The notes beneath the pieces are model-generated. The model had not been told where the DNA came from. It made no database searches and was given only the letters and a program-made list of their open reading frames with translations. This document shows, piece by piece, positions 1-10,818 of a stretch of DNA of 64,000 nt (positions are counted from its first letter, which is position 1; every line of letters starts with the position of its first letter). This DNA is from Mesodorylaimus sp. YZB2_4 (Eukaryota; Nematoda; Enoplea; Dorylaimida; Dorylaimidae), in contig JASANH010000933.1 of the NCBI GenBank assembly GCA_030248295.1, positions 62,001 through 126,000 on the forward strand, read 5' to 3'. A program made the translations under genes and the position numbers.

Positions 1-620
1 TAGATACACGTCTACAGGACTCGGTAGCGGGCTTGGCATTGCCTTGCGAGAAGAAACCAATGACATAGTGTGGTGGGGAACTAACAGAATGAATGGAATG
101 GGTATACAAAAAAGGCGTATCTTATTTCTGAATTACGCTGTCAAGGCAAAAACTGTGGGCGCCAATAACAAGTCGACCAAAAATGCCATGATATATTTGG
201 AAAGCCATGGGTGGAGTCGTCAAACCAAGACATGTCGGCACATGACTGGTGCCTCGTTCCAGTCTCATGCCATTACATCACTGACTAAGTCATCCATAAA
301 TAGTAACCACGAGCGACGCCAATGCCAGGTCTCGAATTCGCGCCAAGGAAGCGTGCTCGCTAAGTGAACAAATTTTTAGTGGCACAAAAAAATGTGAACG
401 TAGGTGACCCGTAGTGAAAGACAACAACACGCCTACTTTAAAACCAGATTTGGTAAACCAAAGTCGATTATTCCAGATTGAACCAGCTTTGATTGACGTG
501 GGAGATCATACCATTTTTGTAAAACTGGGGGCGCGTGTACTCTTAGATCAGGTTTGGAATTATGTTCTTGTTTCCTAAACTGGATTTGCCCACGCAGGTA
601 GCGCGTCTAATGGATCCCGA
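1..620. other. intergenic, no gene seen
   Basis: I see no coding exon, RNA gene or repeat here. The longest open frame (44-367) has no recognisable domain and no flanking splice context. The right end leads into the promoter of the vWD gene. Confidence 0.5.
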
Positions 621-625
621 GGTAA

Positions 626-633
626 TATAAAAG
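626..633 (+). promoter_or_regulatory. TATA box of the vWD-domain gene
   Basis: TATAAAAG lies about 90 bp upstream of the ATG at 723, so transcription would start near 655-665. It is a clean match in the right place for a strongly expressed secreted-protein gene. Inferred from spacing only. Confidence 0.5.
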
Positions 634-722
634 ACAGCAAAGTTGACTTCCCTCAACAGCCAAGACCGAAGTCGGAAATCGCACAGTCTGGTCTTTGAGC
701 ATTCTATTGTCATCATCCCAAC

Positions 723-3700
723 ATGAAAGGCTGCGTGACAGCCCTGCTCTGCCTATTGGGAACTGTCAGCGTGTCGGGATGGTTGTTCCAAAGTAAGTGG
801 CCACACAGACTTTAATCCAGCCGTCACTACGATGCGTGCATGCTTATCGCAGGGGGACCTCCACCACCGCCACCGACATGCAATGTGGGCGAACTGTATG
901 GGGATATCGAAGGGAATGGTTCGTGTTCCGAAGCCAACTGCAGGGAAAGGTGCAAAAATATGTATGGAAACGACCAGCTAGGCGGCATGTGCAGCACTGT
1001 CCGTGATGGTGGCCTGCGCGAGTGCATTTGCAAATTAAGTAAGCCCGACAACTTGTTTGGTTCGACCACAGTTTCACACCCTATACTTTCTAGAATGCGT
1101 CACCGCCGGTTGTACTGGAGATCCCCACTGCACCACATTCGACGGTGCTACTGGTTGGGGATACCAGGGATTGGCCAAGCATTACCTTATCAGACCAGTC
1201 AAGGCCAAAAAGTACTCTTATTTCCCACGATTCGAAGTGAGGCAAATAAACGCAGAGACTGGAAGAAACGATGGTGTATCGACAGTTGGTTCCGTTGAGC
1301 TACTTGTGCCTGAGTGGAATCAAACACTAGAACTGAGACCAGCGGGGTGGTTCCGTATTGGACTGAAGGTAAAGACGCTGAAGGTGCTTCATAATCACGG
1401 TTTCATGAATAGGGCTTATACACTACAGGTGAATGGTAAGCCAGAGGACATACCTTATCGGTACTCGCAGATCGTCGATGATTACAAGGAGGATTTCATC
1501 ACAGTCTTCTATTCTTCTGGTCTGCTAAGCAGGGCCACTATAGAAACCAGTTTTGGATTGAGGATCGTATCCTGGCCTGGCACTGCGTGGATTTCGATCC
1601 CCAGGCATTACGATATCAAGAATAAGACGGAGGGTCTTTTGGGACGATGGAACGACGATGTGAATGACGATTTTGTGGATTCGAGAGGCGTTAAGAGGGC
1701 CCGAGACCTTTTCAGCTGGGATTTCGGCGATAGCTGGTGCCTGAACCCATGCGCCAAACCAAGAGCGTAAGCACACTTGGTTTCGAGCATTGGACAACCG
1801 CATCAAAAATTTCTTTTCTTTCAGGGTGTACGATAAGTGGACGAAACAGCAGCAAGTCCGAGTCGCAGCCGTTCAGAAGAATCCAGCTCGCTACAACCGA
1901 ATCCAAAGTTTCTGCCGTAAGCTGCAGGAGCCGGCCTTCAAGGAATGCGCCAAGCGAATGGGCACCAATGTGCTCTCAGTGGATCAGTGCACCAATGATT
2001 TGACTTTCGCGTCGAAGGACAGCGACCAAGAAGACATCGTGTGCGGAACATTGAGGAACTACAACAACATTTGCAACTTGGGATACTCGGATCAGCAGTG
2101 TCAAGCATCGGACAAAAGGGAAAAAGAAGCCACTACGCTGCCCACAGTGAGACCAAGAAATGCTACGACAACACGGCGCCCGCCAAGGTATTCGCACAGA
2201 AATCACACCAGCAGCGGGGAGCATGGACATAGCAACAGCTCACGAGGTGGTGGCCGTCGTGGAGGTGGAGAAGGCAGGAACGGAACATTCACGAGGGACC
2301 GTTCATCCAACCCAATATCAGCACGGGGCAATCGAGGTCAGTTCAATGGAACTCACGATCAGTCAGAGGGAAGATGGAAGAGCAGAGGTGGCCAGAACAA
2401 CACGAATCATTCAGATACAACTCGATCAGGAGGATGGAAGACTATAGATGGACGGGATAACGCGACAAGGGGTCCAAATCGCCCTATAGGCAGGCCTGGT
2501 GGCGTTCGTGGCCGTCCAGGCGGCAAGGGCGGGAAATCAAGCAGCAATGGCCATCCGGGTGGCAACTTCGAAAGTCAAACTGGTCCTGATCTGTCAAGCA
2601 GTGGCCAGACTGGGGCATCCAATAGTGAGCCAAGCAACAGCCATATTAGCGATTCGAGCAGCAGCAGCGGCAGTCAATCAAGCCACATTCATTCCAGTCA
2701 GGTAACCAGCGGGTCCAGCGGTCAGTCCAGCCAGTCAAGTAGCAGTCACACTGTCGACTCTACCGGTCAGTCCCACGGCGGCCAGTCCAGTCAGTCAAAT
2801 AGCCACACTGGCGAATCAAGCAGTCAGTCCCACGGCGGCCAGTCCAGTCAATCAAGTAGCCACACTGGCGAATTTAGTAGCCAGTCCCACAGTAGTCAGT
2901 CCATCCAGTCAAATAGCCAAATCAGCGAGTCAGGTCAATCCGGCACTTCTAGCTCAGGCCAGCCTGGACACACTATTGGCAATTCCAGCAAGAAGAACAA
3001 GAGCGAGCAGAAGAGTCAGGGTACTGGCAATAAAAGTAAACCTGGTGGAAAGAGCGAAAAAGGAAACGGCAGGAACAGGGGTAATAGCAATGGTGGCAAT
3101 GGCGGTCAGAGGGGCGAAAAACCGGAAGGACCGAAACGACCAAGCGCGGCTGGTGGGGGCGAGCACAAGTCGAAGGAGTTACCTGGATCCCAGAAAATGT
3201 CTGGACAATCACCATTGCACGGGGGATCGTCGAAACCTAAGCAAGAATCGTCCATCCCGAAGCCACTTAGCCATGGACCACCAGAACAAGGTGAACCAGT
3301 AAAGAGACCTCCCGTGGAATCACCACAGCCAGCGGAGGCTTCAGCCCCAGCACCTCATTCAGCTCCATCACCACCACCACCTCTTCCACCGCCGCCACCG
3401 CCACCGCCACCGCCTCCTCCACCGCCGCCTCCTCCGCCGCCGCCTCCGCCGCCGTCGCCACCGCCACCACCACCTCTTCCACCGCCGCCACCGCCACCGC
3501 CACCGCCTCCTCCACCGCCGCCTCCTCCGCCGCCGCCTCCGCCGCCGTCGCCACCGCCACCACCACCACTTCCTCCGCCGCCGCCTCCTCCACCGCCGCC
3601 GCCACCACCACCACCGCCGCCGCCGTCGCCACCGCCGCCTCCTCCACCGCCTCCACCACCGCCAAAAGCGGATGAAGCTGCCGTAGGGCATCATGCGTGA
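723..3700 (+). CDS. secreted vWD-domain protein with Ser-rich and polyproline tail
   Basis: Four exons (723-792, 853-1038, 1094-1766, 1825-3700) join in frame to give 934 residues. Residues 1-19 are a signal peptide (MKGCVTALLCLLGTVSVSG). A short Cys-rich region follows, then a von Willebrand type D domain that begins with the signature CTGDPHCTTFDG and ends near DDFVDSRG...WCLNPC. Exon 4 opens with a C8-like Cys segment (QSFCRKL, FKECAKRMGT, QCTNDL, CGTLRNYNNICN). Beyond it the chain is disordered: Arg/Gly/Asn-rich, then Ser/Gln/His/Gly repeats (GGQSSQS), then Lys/Gly/Asn-rich, then about 100 residues that are nearly all proline. vWD proteins multimerise in mucus, clotting and adhesive secretions, so an extracellular gel, glue or matrix role is likely (inference). 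AATAAA signals lie at 3737 and 3784. The domain call is firm; the biological role is not. Confidence 0.88.
3364..3664 (+). repeat. polyproline-coding CCN repeat with 93-bp tandem units
   Basis: This CCN-codon array encodes the proline tail of the vWD protein. A unit beginning near 3378 recurs almost exactly near 3471, a period of 93 bp (31 residues), followed by a shorter diverged third block. Rare Ser and Leu residues mark the unit borders. The array has clearly grown by tandem duplication while keeping the frame. Confidence 0.85.
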
Positions 3701-3736
3701 CAACATCATATCAGCTGTGACCTGATAAGTGCTTGA

Positions 3737-3789
3737 AATAAAGTACATTATTATCTACTGTATGCGTACAAATTGTCAATATAAATAAA
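3737..3789 (+). terminator. polyadenylation signals of the vWD gene
   Basis: AATAAA occurs at 3737-3742 and 3784-3789, 37 and 84 bp after the stop codon. The next gene (beta-galactosidase, minus strand) ends at 3847, so the two genes converge tail to tail across about 145 bp. Confidence 0.6.
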
Positions 3790-3846
3790 GCATCCAAAAA
3801 TCATTGAAACAAGTCAATTACAAAACCATAGACCGACTTCCTTTTG

Positions 3847-5995
3847 CTAAAAGGGTTCTACTATCATAGTCCCTGAAATCAGCTTATCCAAAACAGGATA
3901 GTCAACAAGGCTGACAAGGCACTTCTTGCTCTCCTCGCTGCAGTTTCCCGGCTCCTCCAACTCGAACAATAATATTGTGTTTGTTCGCGGCTTCAAAACG
4001 GTCTTCGGCACATACAAGGTGACTTGGGGACCCAGCGAGGGCCAGTAGCGACCTAAATTGAAACCATTTATGAAGGCTTGCCCCTTACTCCAGTTCCCCA
4101 GGTGAAGGTATGTGTCCGCCAATCCATGGTCATCCAAAGTGAATTTGGCGTAGTAGAATGATGGCACGAACGTGTCCTGGTGCTTGAAGAGCTGTGTTCT
4201 TGGTTTCAGTAGATCTCTCAATACGTGAGGGGATTCGTATTTGATTAGGTCCAGCAGATTCTCCAGAGCGATCGGGTGCATGGTCCAGTCGAGCAAGTGA
4301 GTATCATCAAAGCTGACATTGCCTACGATTCCCTTCGGATTGCGTGTACCTTTTGTTGGGCGGCCGTTGTTTTCTACGAGGATGTGCAGCTTTGAACTGG
4401 CATTTACGTTGACCAGGAGACTGTACTCCTTGTCCATGTTGGACATAACACCTAACACTCGGCCATCCACCATGACATAGCCTCGATCTCGCATGCCTGG
4501 AATGCTCAGGTTGGCGGAATTGTTGGCACTGGATATGTTTGATGGAATGGTGGTTTCGTAGAGGACGAAGCCGAATGGCTGTCCGAGCTGTTCGAATGTT
4601 TGGGGATACCGCGCCGAGGTACGGGATGTCCATAAGTGAATGAAGTCCAAAATAGACCCTAGCCCACTCGTCTCGATGGTTCCGTAAGCACGTTTCGGAC
4701 TAGGCTCTGGCAGGGGCAACGGATTGGGCACTCCGGTCAGTTTCTCGATGCGGCTTCTTATTTGGAAATACTTTGGTGTCGGGTCTCCACTCTCGTCCAA
4801 AGGAGCATCGTAGTCGTAGCTGGTTGTGCATGGAAATCTGCCCACTGCGCCTGCCATGTAACCGAAATTAGTGCCGCCGTGGAAAACGTAGAAATTAAAG
4901 GAGGCACCCAGTTCATACATCGAGGTCATGCTTTCCAGTATGCCAGTAGTGTTCACGATTGAGTGATTGAGGCCCCACAAATCCAGCCAGCCTGGATAGA
5001 ATTCCATATTCACAAGTGGACCGCGAGGGGCGTAGGCTCGCTGCGTGGTAAAGCCTTCGTAAATCGAATCGTCACTGCCAAAGTCGACCTGAAATTTAAA
5101 CCACGTCGGCATGTTTGAATTTTGGCTCAAGTTTCAATGGAGCCAGGTTTGAATACTCTGCTGTAGTCGGCAAGAAACATTTCCTGTTTTCCACCCTTCT
5201 TCACACTCCCTACAAAGTAAAGTGAAAGTTTCTGGGGAATTCTCTTCTTGATAGGCCCAGACCACCCTTCTTCGCCCGACTCACCGTTGGATACAGCCCA
5301 GGTGTGAATCCACACACCAGGTACTTCATACGACCACCGTCAACAGTGAACAGCACTACATCATCGCCAACGTAACTTCTGAACAGGTCTCTCAAATGAG
5401 CCGTATAGTCGCTATCGCATGCATTGAAACTTCCGTACTCGTTCTCAACTTGCAACATGATGATTGGTCCTCCATTCTTATGCAACAATGAGACAATCAT
5501 GGGCATCAACTTGAAGTACCACTTGGATACGTAATGAAGATAATGCCGGTCACTCGTTCTCATTTCCATATCTGGAACAAGTTTCAGTAGCCACCACGGC
5601 AAGCCTCCGTTATCCAGCTCCCCGCATGTGTACGGTCCCATCCGCAGAATGAAATCGAGATCATGTTTTTGTGCCAATCTGATAAACTCGGTAATGTTTG
5701 CCCGACCCGAAAAGTCGAATTGTCCTGGATAGGGTTCGTGCAAACTCCAAGGAATATACGTTTCAACGGCATTCAATCCAGCCGCTTTCAGTTTTATGAT
5801 TCGATCTTCCCAATATGCTTCTGGGACACGAAAATAGTGTATAGCACCAGATATGAACTGATAAGGGCGACCATCCTTGAGGAATCTGTCATTGTCGTAG
5901 TCGATTATGAAACTACGATTCGCACTGCACACATTCGCATTCGTGATGGGGATAGGCAAAATCAGAATAAACAATAATATACTACCAGAAATCAT
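3847..5995 (-). CDS. beta-galactosidase, GH35 family (paralogue 1)
   Basis: Two exons (5995-5285 and 5088-3847) encode 650 residues. The start at 5995 was chosen because it gives a signal peptide (MISGSILLFILILPIPITNA); an open frame continues upstream but adds no hydrophobic leader. The GH35 signature GGPIIMLQVENEYGSF holds the acid/base Glu near residue 185, and EFYPGWLDLWG in exon 2 holds the nucleophile Glu. The TIM-barrel start (RSFIIDYDNDRFLKDGRP) and the C-terminal beta domains (GQAFINGFNLGRYWPSLGPQ) are intact, and length matches animal GLB1. It should remove terminal beta-galactose from glycans in lysosomes or outside the cell. The intron is phase 0, just after the motif GLYPT. It is divergent from and paralogous to the gene at 7615-10154. 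Confidence 0.93.
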
Positions 5996-7614
5996 GTCGA
6001 CCACACCCGCGGATCGCCACTTGCACGGACTGGCCTGGGTGAATTCTGTCTTAAAAACTGGAGATGAGTCGCCAACTGGTTTAGTAGCAGGCACGAGTAT
6101 CAGGATGTCACGAAGTTTGCAAGGCGAACTGGCAGACTTTGTTTTCAATTTCAAAAATATAGTATTTCAAGGAGTTGCGATGACAACAGCTGCTCGAGGC
6201 CTTGACTGCAAATACGCTTTTACACTGTCCATACAAATGCAAGTACTGCACACTAGAATGGTTTGGGCATGAAAAGAATGCAATGAGTGGGAGAGATAAG
6301 ACTCGGCATAACATTAGGTCTGGGGTACCTTGAAAACCGACTCCGACTCACTAGGAAACATATGACGAACGAAAACAACCCAGGACCTTTCAGCCACATC
6401 GGGACCGACTGATGAGTTAACAGGCTCGTGAGAGCCCCGCTGTTCAAGCGTAGAATTTTCCAAGAAATAAAATAAATGTCGTGAAGCTATGTGGCTCGTG
6501 ATCAGACTATAGCTGTATCAGCATGAAGGGTCTTTCGTCAAATAAAAATGTGCTGTGTCGTTTTTTTATCGTCTGGAAACAGGACTGCCTCCTGCTCGAA
6601 TGGGGTGTTTTCATTTAAAAGCACACCATAAAACGTAGAGCACGAAAATCGTTTATATTCTCTGTTTGTAAGCTTCAACATAGAAGCTTCTAATCCGACA
6701 TGGTGGTTTATACATTTCTGTTCGTGACTGACGAAGCGGAATTGTTCTATGGTCGCAATGTGCCTCACACCCAGCGCAAAACTGCGTCTACCACCCCGTT
6801 ATCTCCAGCCACCCAAGAAACGTGCCTGTTGGATTTCGTAGCTTCCAACAGAGTGGACGGTCGGCCACCAATTGGAGTGACAGATACGAATTACAGAATT
6901 GGACAGCCCTCCCGAAGTGATCAATTTGAGAGGTCTGCTATACTGTAGAAAGCGTCACAAGGACGAGAGTGAGAGGGGAGCTTGGGGGGAGACTTGGGGC
7001 AGATGGCAACGCGTATTATAACTAATGTTATATCATCTTTAAACGTTGTTTACGTGTACTCTTTTGATGAAAAGAAGAGCCTTGCTTTTATCTCGTCGCA
7101 AAGTAGCTCACGTTGGTGATGGTACTTGGAATATGAAAGAGGACGTCTTTATTTTATGTCTGGCAGCTTCAAGACAGAGCTTCTGATTCGAAATGGCCTT
7201 ATAGGTTCTTCGAAGGTGACGGTGCTGCATGCTCTGAGAAGCTGAAACTTCAGTCGTTGCTTAGTAGTAAAAAAGTTGAGCCATGCTACCGGTTGGTGTT
7301 GACGCAAACTACACAACTATTTCAGTCTGCTTATCACATTTGACGTGTCCCCAAATTTTGAAAATTTAAATATAAGCTCTTTTCGATTCAGCCGCCTTTT
7401 ACAAGTTGCATAAGAGCAAACACATTCATCAACGCTGCTACCGCTCATAGATCATAAGATACCTTCCTAGCTGGTAGTGTCAGCCGGGCTAGCTCCCCGC
7501 CGGTGCAGATAAAGTAACAAATAGCTTACGAGTAGGCACGTCTACACGGCCCAGCCGAATCTTCTGCACACGGCGAACTAGGAACAAAGAGCAATCTGAT
7601 AGCGACTGGTCGAG
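5996..7614. other. intergenic region between divergent beta-galactosidase genes
   Basis: This 1.6-kb spacer separates two genes transcribed away from each other, so it must hold both promoters. I see no convincing coding exon, no clear TATA box and no RNA gene. Open frames at 6538-6768 and 6700-6948 overlap on opposite strands and resemble no family. Confidence 0.5.
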
Positions 7615-10154
7615 ATGTGGCGAGTCTTGCTGGCTTGGTTGGTTTTTCCAACCATCGTTGCAGGCACCAACAAGGCCCAATCATCGAGTCGTAGCTTCAT
7701 TATCGATTATTCAAACAATCAGTTCCTCAAAGATGGTCGTCCTTATCGATACATCTCTGGCTCGATACACTATTTCCGAGTTCCCGAAGGATACTGGAAC
7801 GACCGATTAGCCAAAATCAAAGCGGGAGGATTGAATGCTATTGAATTTTACATACCTTGGAACTACCATGAATTGAGTCCAGGCGAATTCGAATTCTCAG
7901 GCAATGCCAATGTCACAAAATTTATCCAATTGGCTCAGCAAAACGGCCTGGATGTCATCTTGCGCATGGGGCCATACACGTGCGGAGAGTTGGACAACGG
8001 AGGACTGCCTTGGTGGTTGATGAAAATCGCACCTAAAGCAGTGGCGCGGACAAATGATCCGCTATTCCTGTACTATGTGGACAAGTGGTACTTCAAATTG
8101 ATCCCTATGATCATGCCACTGTTGTACAAAAATGGTGGGCCCATCATCATGTTACAAGTTGAAAACGAATATGGAAGTTTCTTCGCCTGTGATCACGAGT
8201 ACATGGCTTACCTGAGGGACATGTTCAGAAGTTACGTTGGAGATGACGTGGTGCTGTTCACAGTGGATGGAGGAGCGTTGGGGTACTTGAAGTGCGGATA
8301 CACGCCTGGCTTATATCCGACTGTAAGTGGTATAGATCGCTGTGGGTGGTGTCTCCCAAGTCGGGGTAGCCATGCTGTAGGAGATGCAATCACTGTAGCT
8401 TCAGGCTGTGAGAACTCTGTTGACCCATAAGCATGTAACCAAGCCCAGCAGGCGCAGGAGGGAGTGTGGCGGGACAAAAACTCTGGATGGAGCAAGGCGA
8501 GTCTTTCGGATATACCTGCGGCTGAAACATCAACCCGAGGGGTTGACGTTTCCCAGCCAAGGGAGATCGATTACTCTCTCCCGCTTGCCATGCCCACCAG
8601 GTACGAGGGTTACAGGTATTCGCAGAGTGAACATTCTGACACCCCAAGGTCCCTCTAAGCCATGCTTCGTCGACAGCAGAATAGAAAGCCACTGTCACGT
8701 TTTAGACCCAAAAGCAGGTCTCGCCGGTGAACAGACACATTGTAGAAAAAAATGATCCACTTGACTGCGAGTCGAACACTCGTCAGTAAGCGTCCATGTG
8801 ACATGATGCCTAGCCCACCTAGGCCACGCACCGAGTCTTAATGAACTGGTCTTCTTTTTTTCAGGTCGACTTCGGCACAGGTAGTCGCCTGTCAGTTCGT
8901 GAATCCTTCGCAGCCCAACGCGCTTACGCTCCACGGGGTCCGCTGGTTAACACAGAGTTCTATCCAGGCTGGTTGGACGTATGGGGCCTCAATCACTCGA
9001 CCGTGGACACCAAGGAGGTGGTGGACAGTATGCAATACATGTACGAGACGGGCGCCTCCTTCAACTTTTACATGTTCCATGGGGGTACCACTTTCGGATA
9101 TTGGAATGGGGCGACTGGAACTACGCCTTGCATTACAAGCTACGACTACGATGCTCCTTTGAGCGAAGCTGGCGATCCAACTCCAAAATATCTACAAATC
9201 AGGAGCATGATTGAGAACCTGACTGGTATCCATAACACCTACCCCATACCCAAGGCTAACCCGAAACGCAATTACGGCCAGGTTGAGACCACCCTGGTCG
9301 GTTCGGTACTGGATCTGCTCCATGTTTGGAGTGATAAGAAGGTTATTACGCAATACCCCTTGACATTCGAGGATATCAGCTTCCCCTATGGTTTTATTCT
9401 CTACGAAACAACCGTGCTGGCCGACACTGTGGAGGCCAACAATGGTAACCTGACCGTGAGCGGAATACGAGACCGTGGGTATGTCATGATCGATGGCCAG
9501 GTGCAAGGCATACTCTCCAATCGATACCAAAGGTACCAAGTACAGGTCATTGCAAAGAAAGGTCAAAAGTTACAAATTCTTGTGGAGAATCTTGGCCGCC
9601 ACACTCAAGCACTGCCCGAACCCAAAGGCATTGTCAGCAATGTCACTTTGGGAGGCACCATATTGTCCAACTGGGTCTTATATCCCATCAAAATCGACGA
9701 CCTGTTTGCTCCTCTAAAACGAGACAAGCCTCAGCAAGCTTTCAAAAATATTCTCAAATCTGGCTCCCATGTTGGCGTGTCACGGAGACAAAGCGGTGCT
9801 TCCTTCACTCCTTCCGTTTATTACGCAAAGTTTTCTTTAAACGAGGACCCACAGGACACCTTCTTCCATCCGGGAAATTGGAGCAAGGGTCAGCTGTTCA
9901 TTAACGAATTCAACGTGGGTCGATATTGGCCCAGCCTTGGACCCCAAGTCACCTTATACGTGCCCAAAACCATATTGCAATCGGGCTCAAATTATGCACT
10001 ATTGTTCGAGTTAGAGAAAGCAGGAAATTGCGTCGATCCAAGCTTGCAGAAATGTTCATTCAGTCTTGTGGATCACCCGATCTTGGATGAACCAGTTGTT
10101 GGCACCGATATCGACCCTCCCGGGAAGCCATTGCCCAAGTTCAGACACGTGTAA
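7615..10154 (+). CDS. beta-galactosidase, GH35 family (paralogue 2)
   Basis: Two exons (7615-8322 and 8865-10154) give 665 residues. A signal peptide (MWRVLLAWLVFPTIVAGT) is followed by the GH35 barrel start RSFIIDYSNNQFLKDGRP. The acid/base motif GGPIIMLQVENEYGSFF and the nucleophile motif EFYPGWLDVWG are both intact. The C-terminal galactose-binding-like domains end in GRYWPSLGPQVTLYVPK. The intron sits at exactly the same codon junction as in the minus-strand paralogue, so the two arose by gene duplication with inversion. This intron is larger (542 bp) and carries a repeat also found at 53.1 kb. All catalytic residues are kept in both copies, so both are probably active. Confidence 0.93.
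8435..8620 (+). repeat. interspersed repeat copy inside the beta-galactosidase intron
   Basis: The core at 8519-8556 (around CTGAAACATCAAC...TTGAC...TTCCCAG) closely matches 53136-53173 in another gene's intron on the same strand. Similarity on both sides is patchier, including the preceding GCGAGTCT and a GC-rich block. Likely a decayed dispersed element; its class is unknown. Confidence 0.55.
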
Positions 10155-10818
10155 ACCAGACTGTGGTTGATGTTGAGGTGTAGGTTCATAGACTAATGAC
10201 ACCACGAAAAAATGCTATGACTATTTATGAACAATGCAGCGCCGTACGTTGGTGGTATACAGGCGGTAAATTCAAATTGTCAGCTCTCATATCTGTGCAA
10301 AAACCTGCAGTCGTTATACGATAGGGCACAATCCCTACTGACACTCATCTAAAAAACACCTGCTTCCGGGTCGGCTGAGACCTAAGCAAAAATTAATTAC
10401 TTTTTTGAATTCCCGCCAAACGCACTCAGGACCATTTTCTCTTCCCGCCTTTGCGCACAGTTCAAAATTTCTGGCTTTCTGTACATTACTGGGCAAACAG
10501 CACTTTATAATTAGCCCTGGCATTTGCGCCCGTCTTCTAACAAGGTGGGAAGGAGTGTCCATTATTGCCAGCCGAGCCAGCAAGCAAAAATGTGTTCATC
10601 AAACGCAGCGAGGTCTCGCCACCCAGCCAGCGAGTGTAGCCTTGTCGGGCTGGTTTGGCATAGAGCCTTCGCACGAACGACGTTCGCTCTCACGCGTTTT
10701 ATAGGCCCTGCCGACGTGCACACTCGCTGTTTATGCGCCACGTAGTCATTTCTTCATCTTCCTCAATTTTAAACTTACTTTTCTACGATTTTCAAGAAAG
10801 TCTTAAAGTGTGGATAAA
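10155..10818. other. intergenic, no gene seen
   Basis: This is the 3' flank of the beta-galactosidase gene and the promoter region of the acyltransferase gene. Open frames at 10335-10583 (-) and 10405-10704 (+) overlap antisense and match nothing recognisable. Confidence 0.45.

Noticed and set aside
3267-3748. Long minus-strand frames rich in Ala/Val or Trp/Arg
   Set aside because: They are the antisense of the polyproline-coding CCN array and exist only because that array lacks stops on both strands.
5996-6154. Upstream extension of beta-galactosidase paralogue 1 to 6154
   Set aside because: The frame is open, but the signal peptide begins at 5995 and the upstream part is polar and unlike GH35 proteins.
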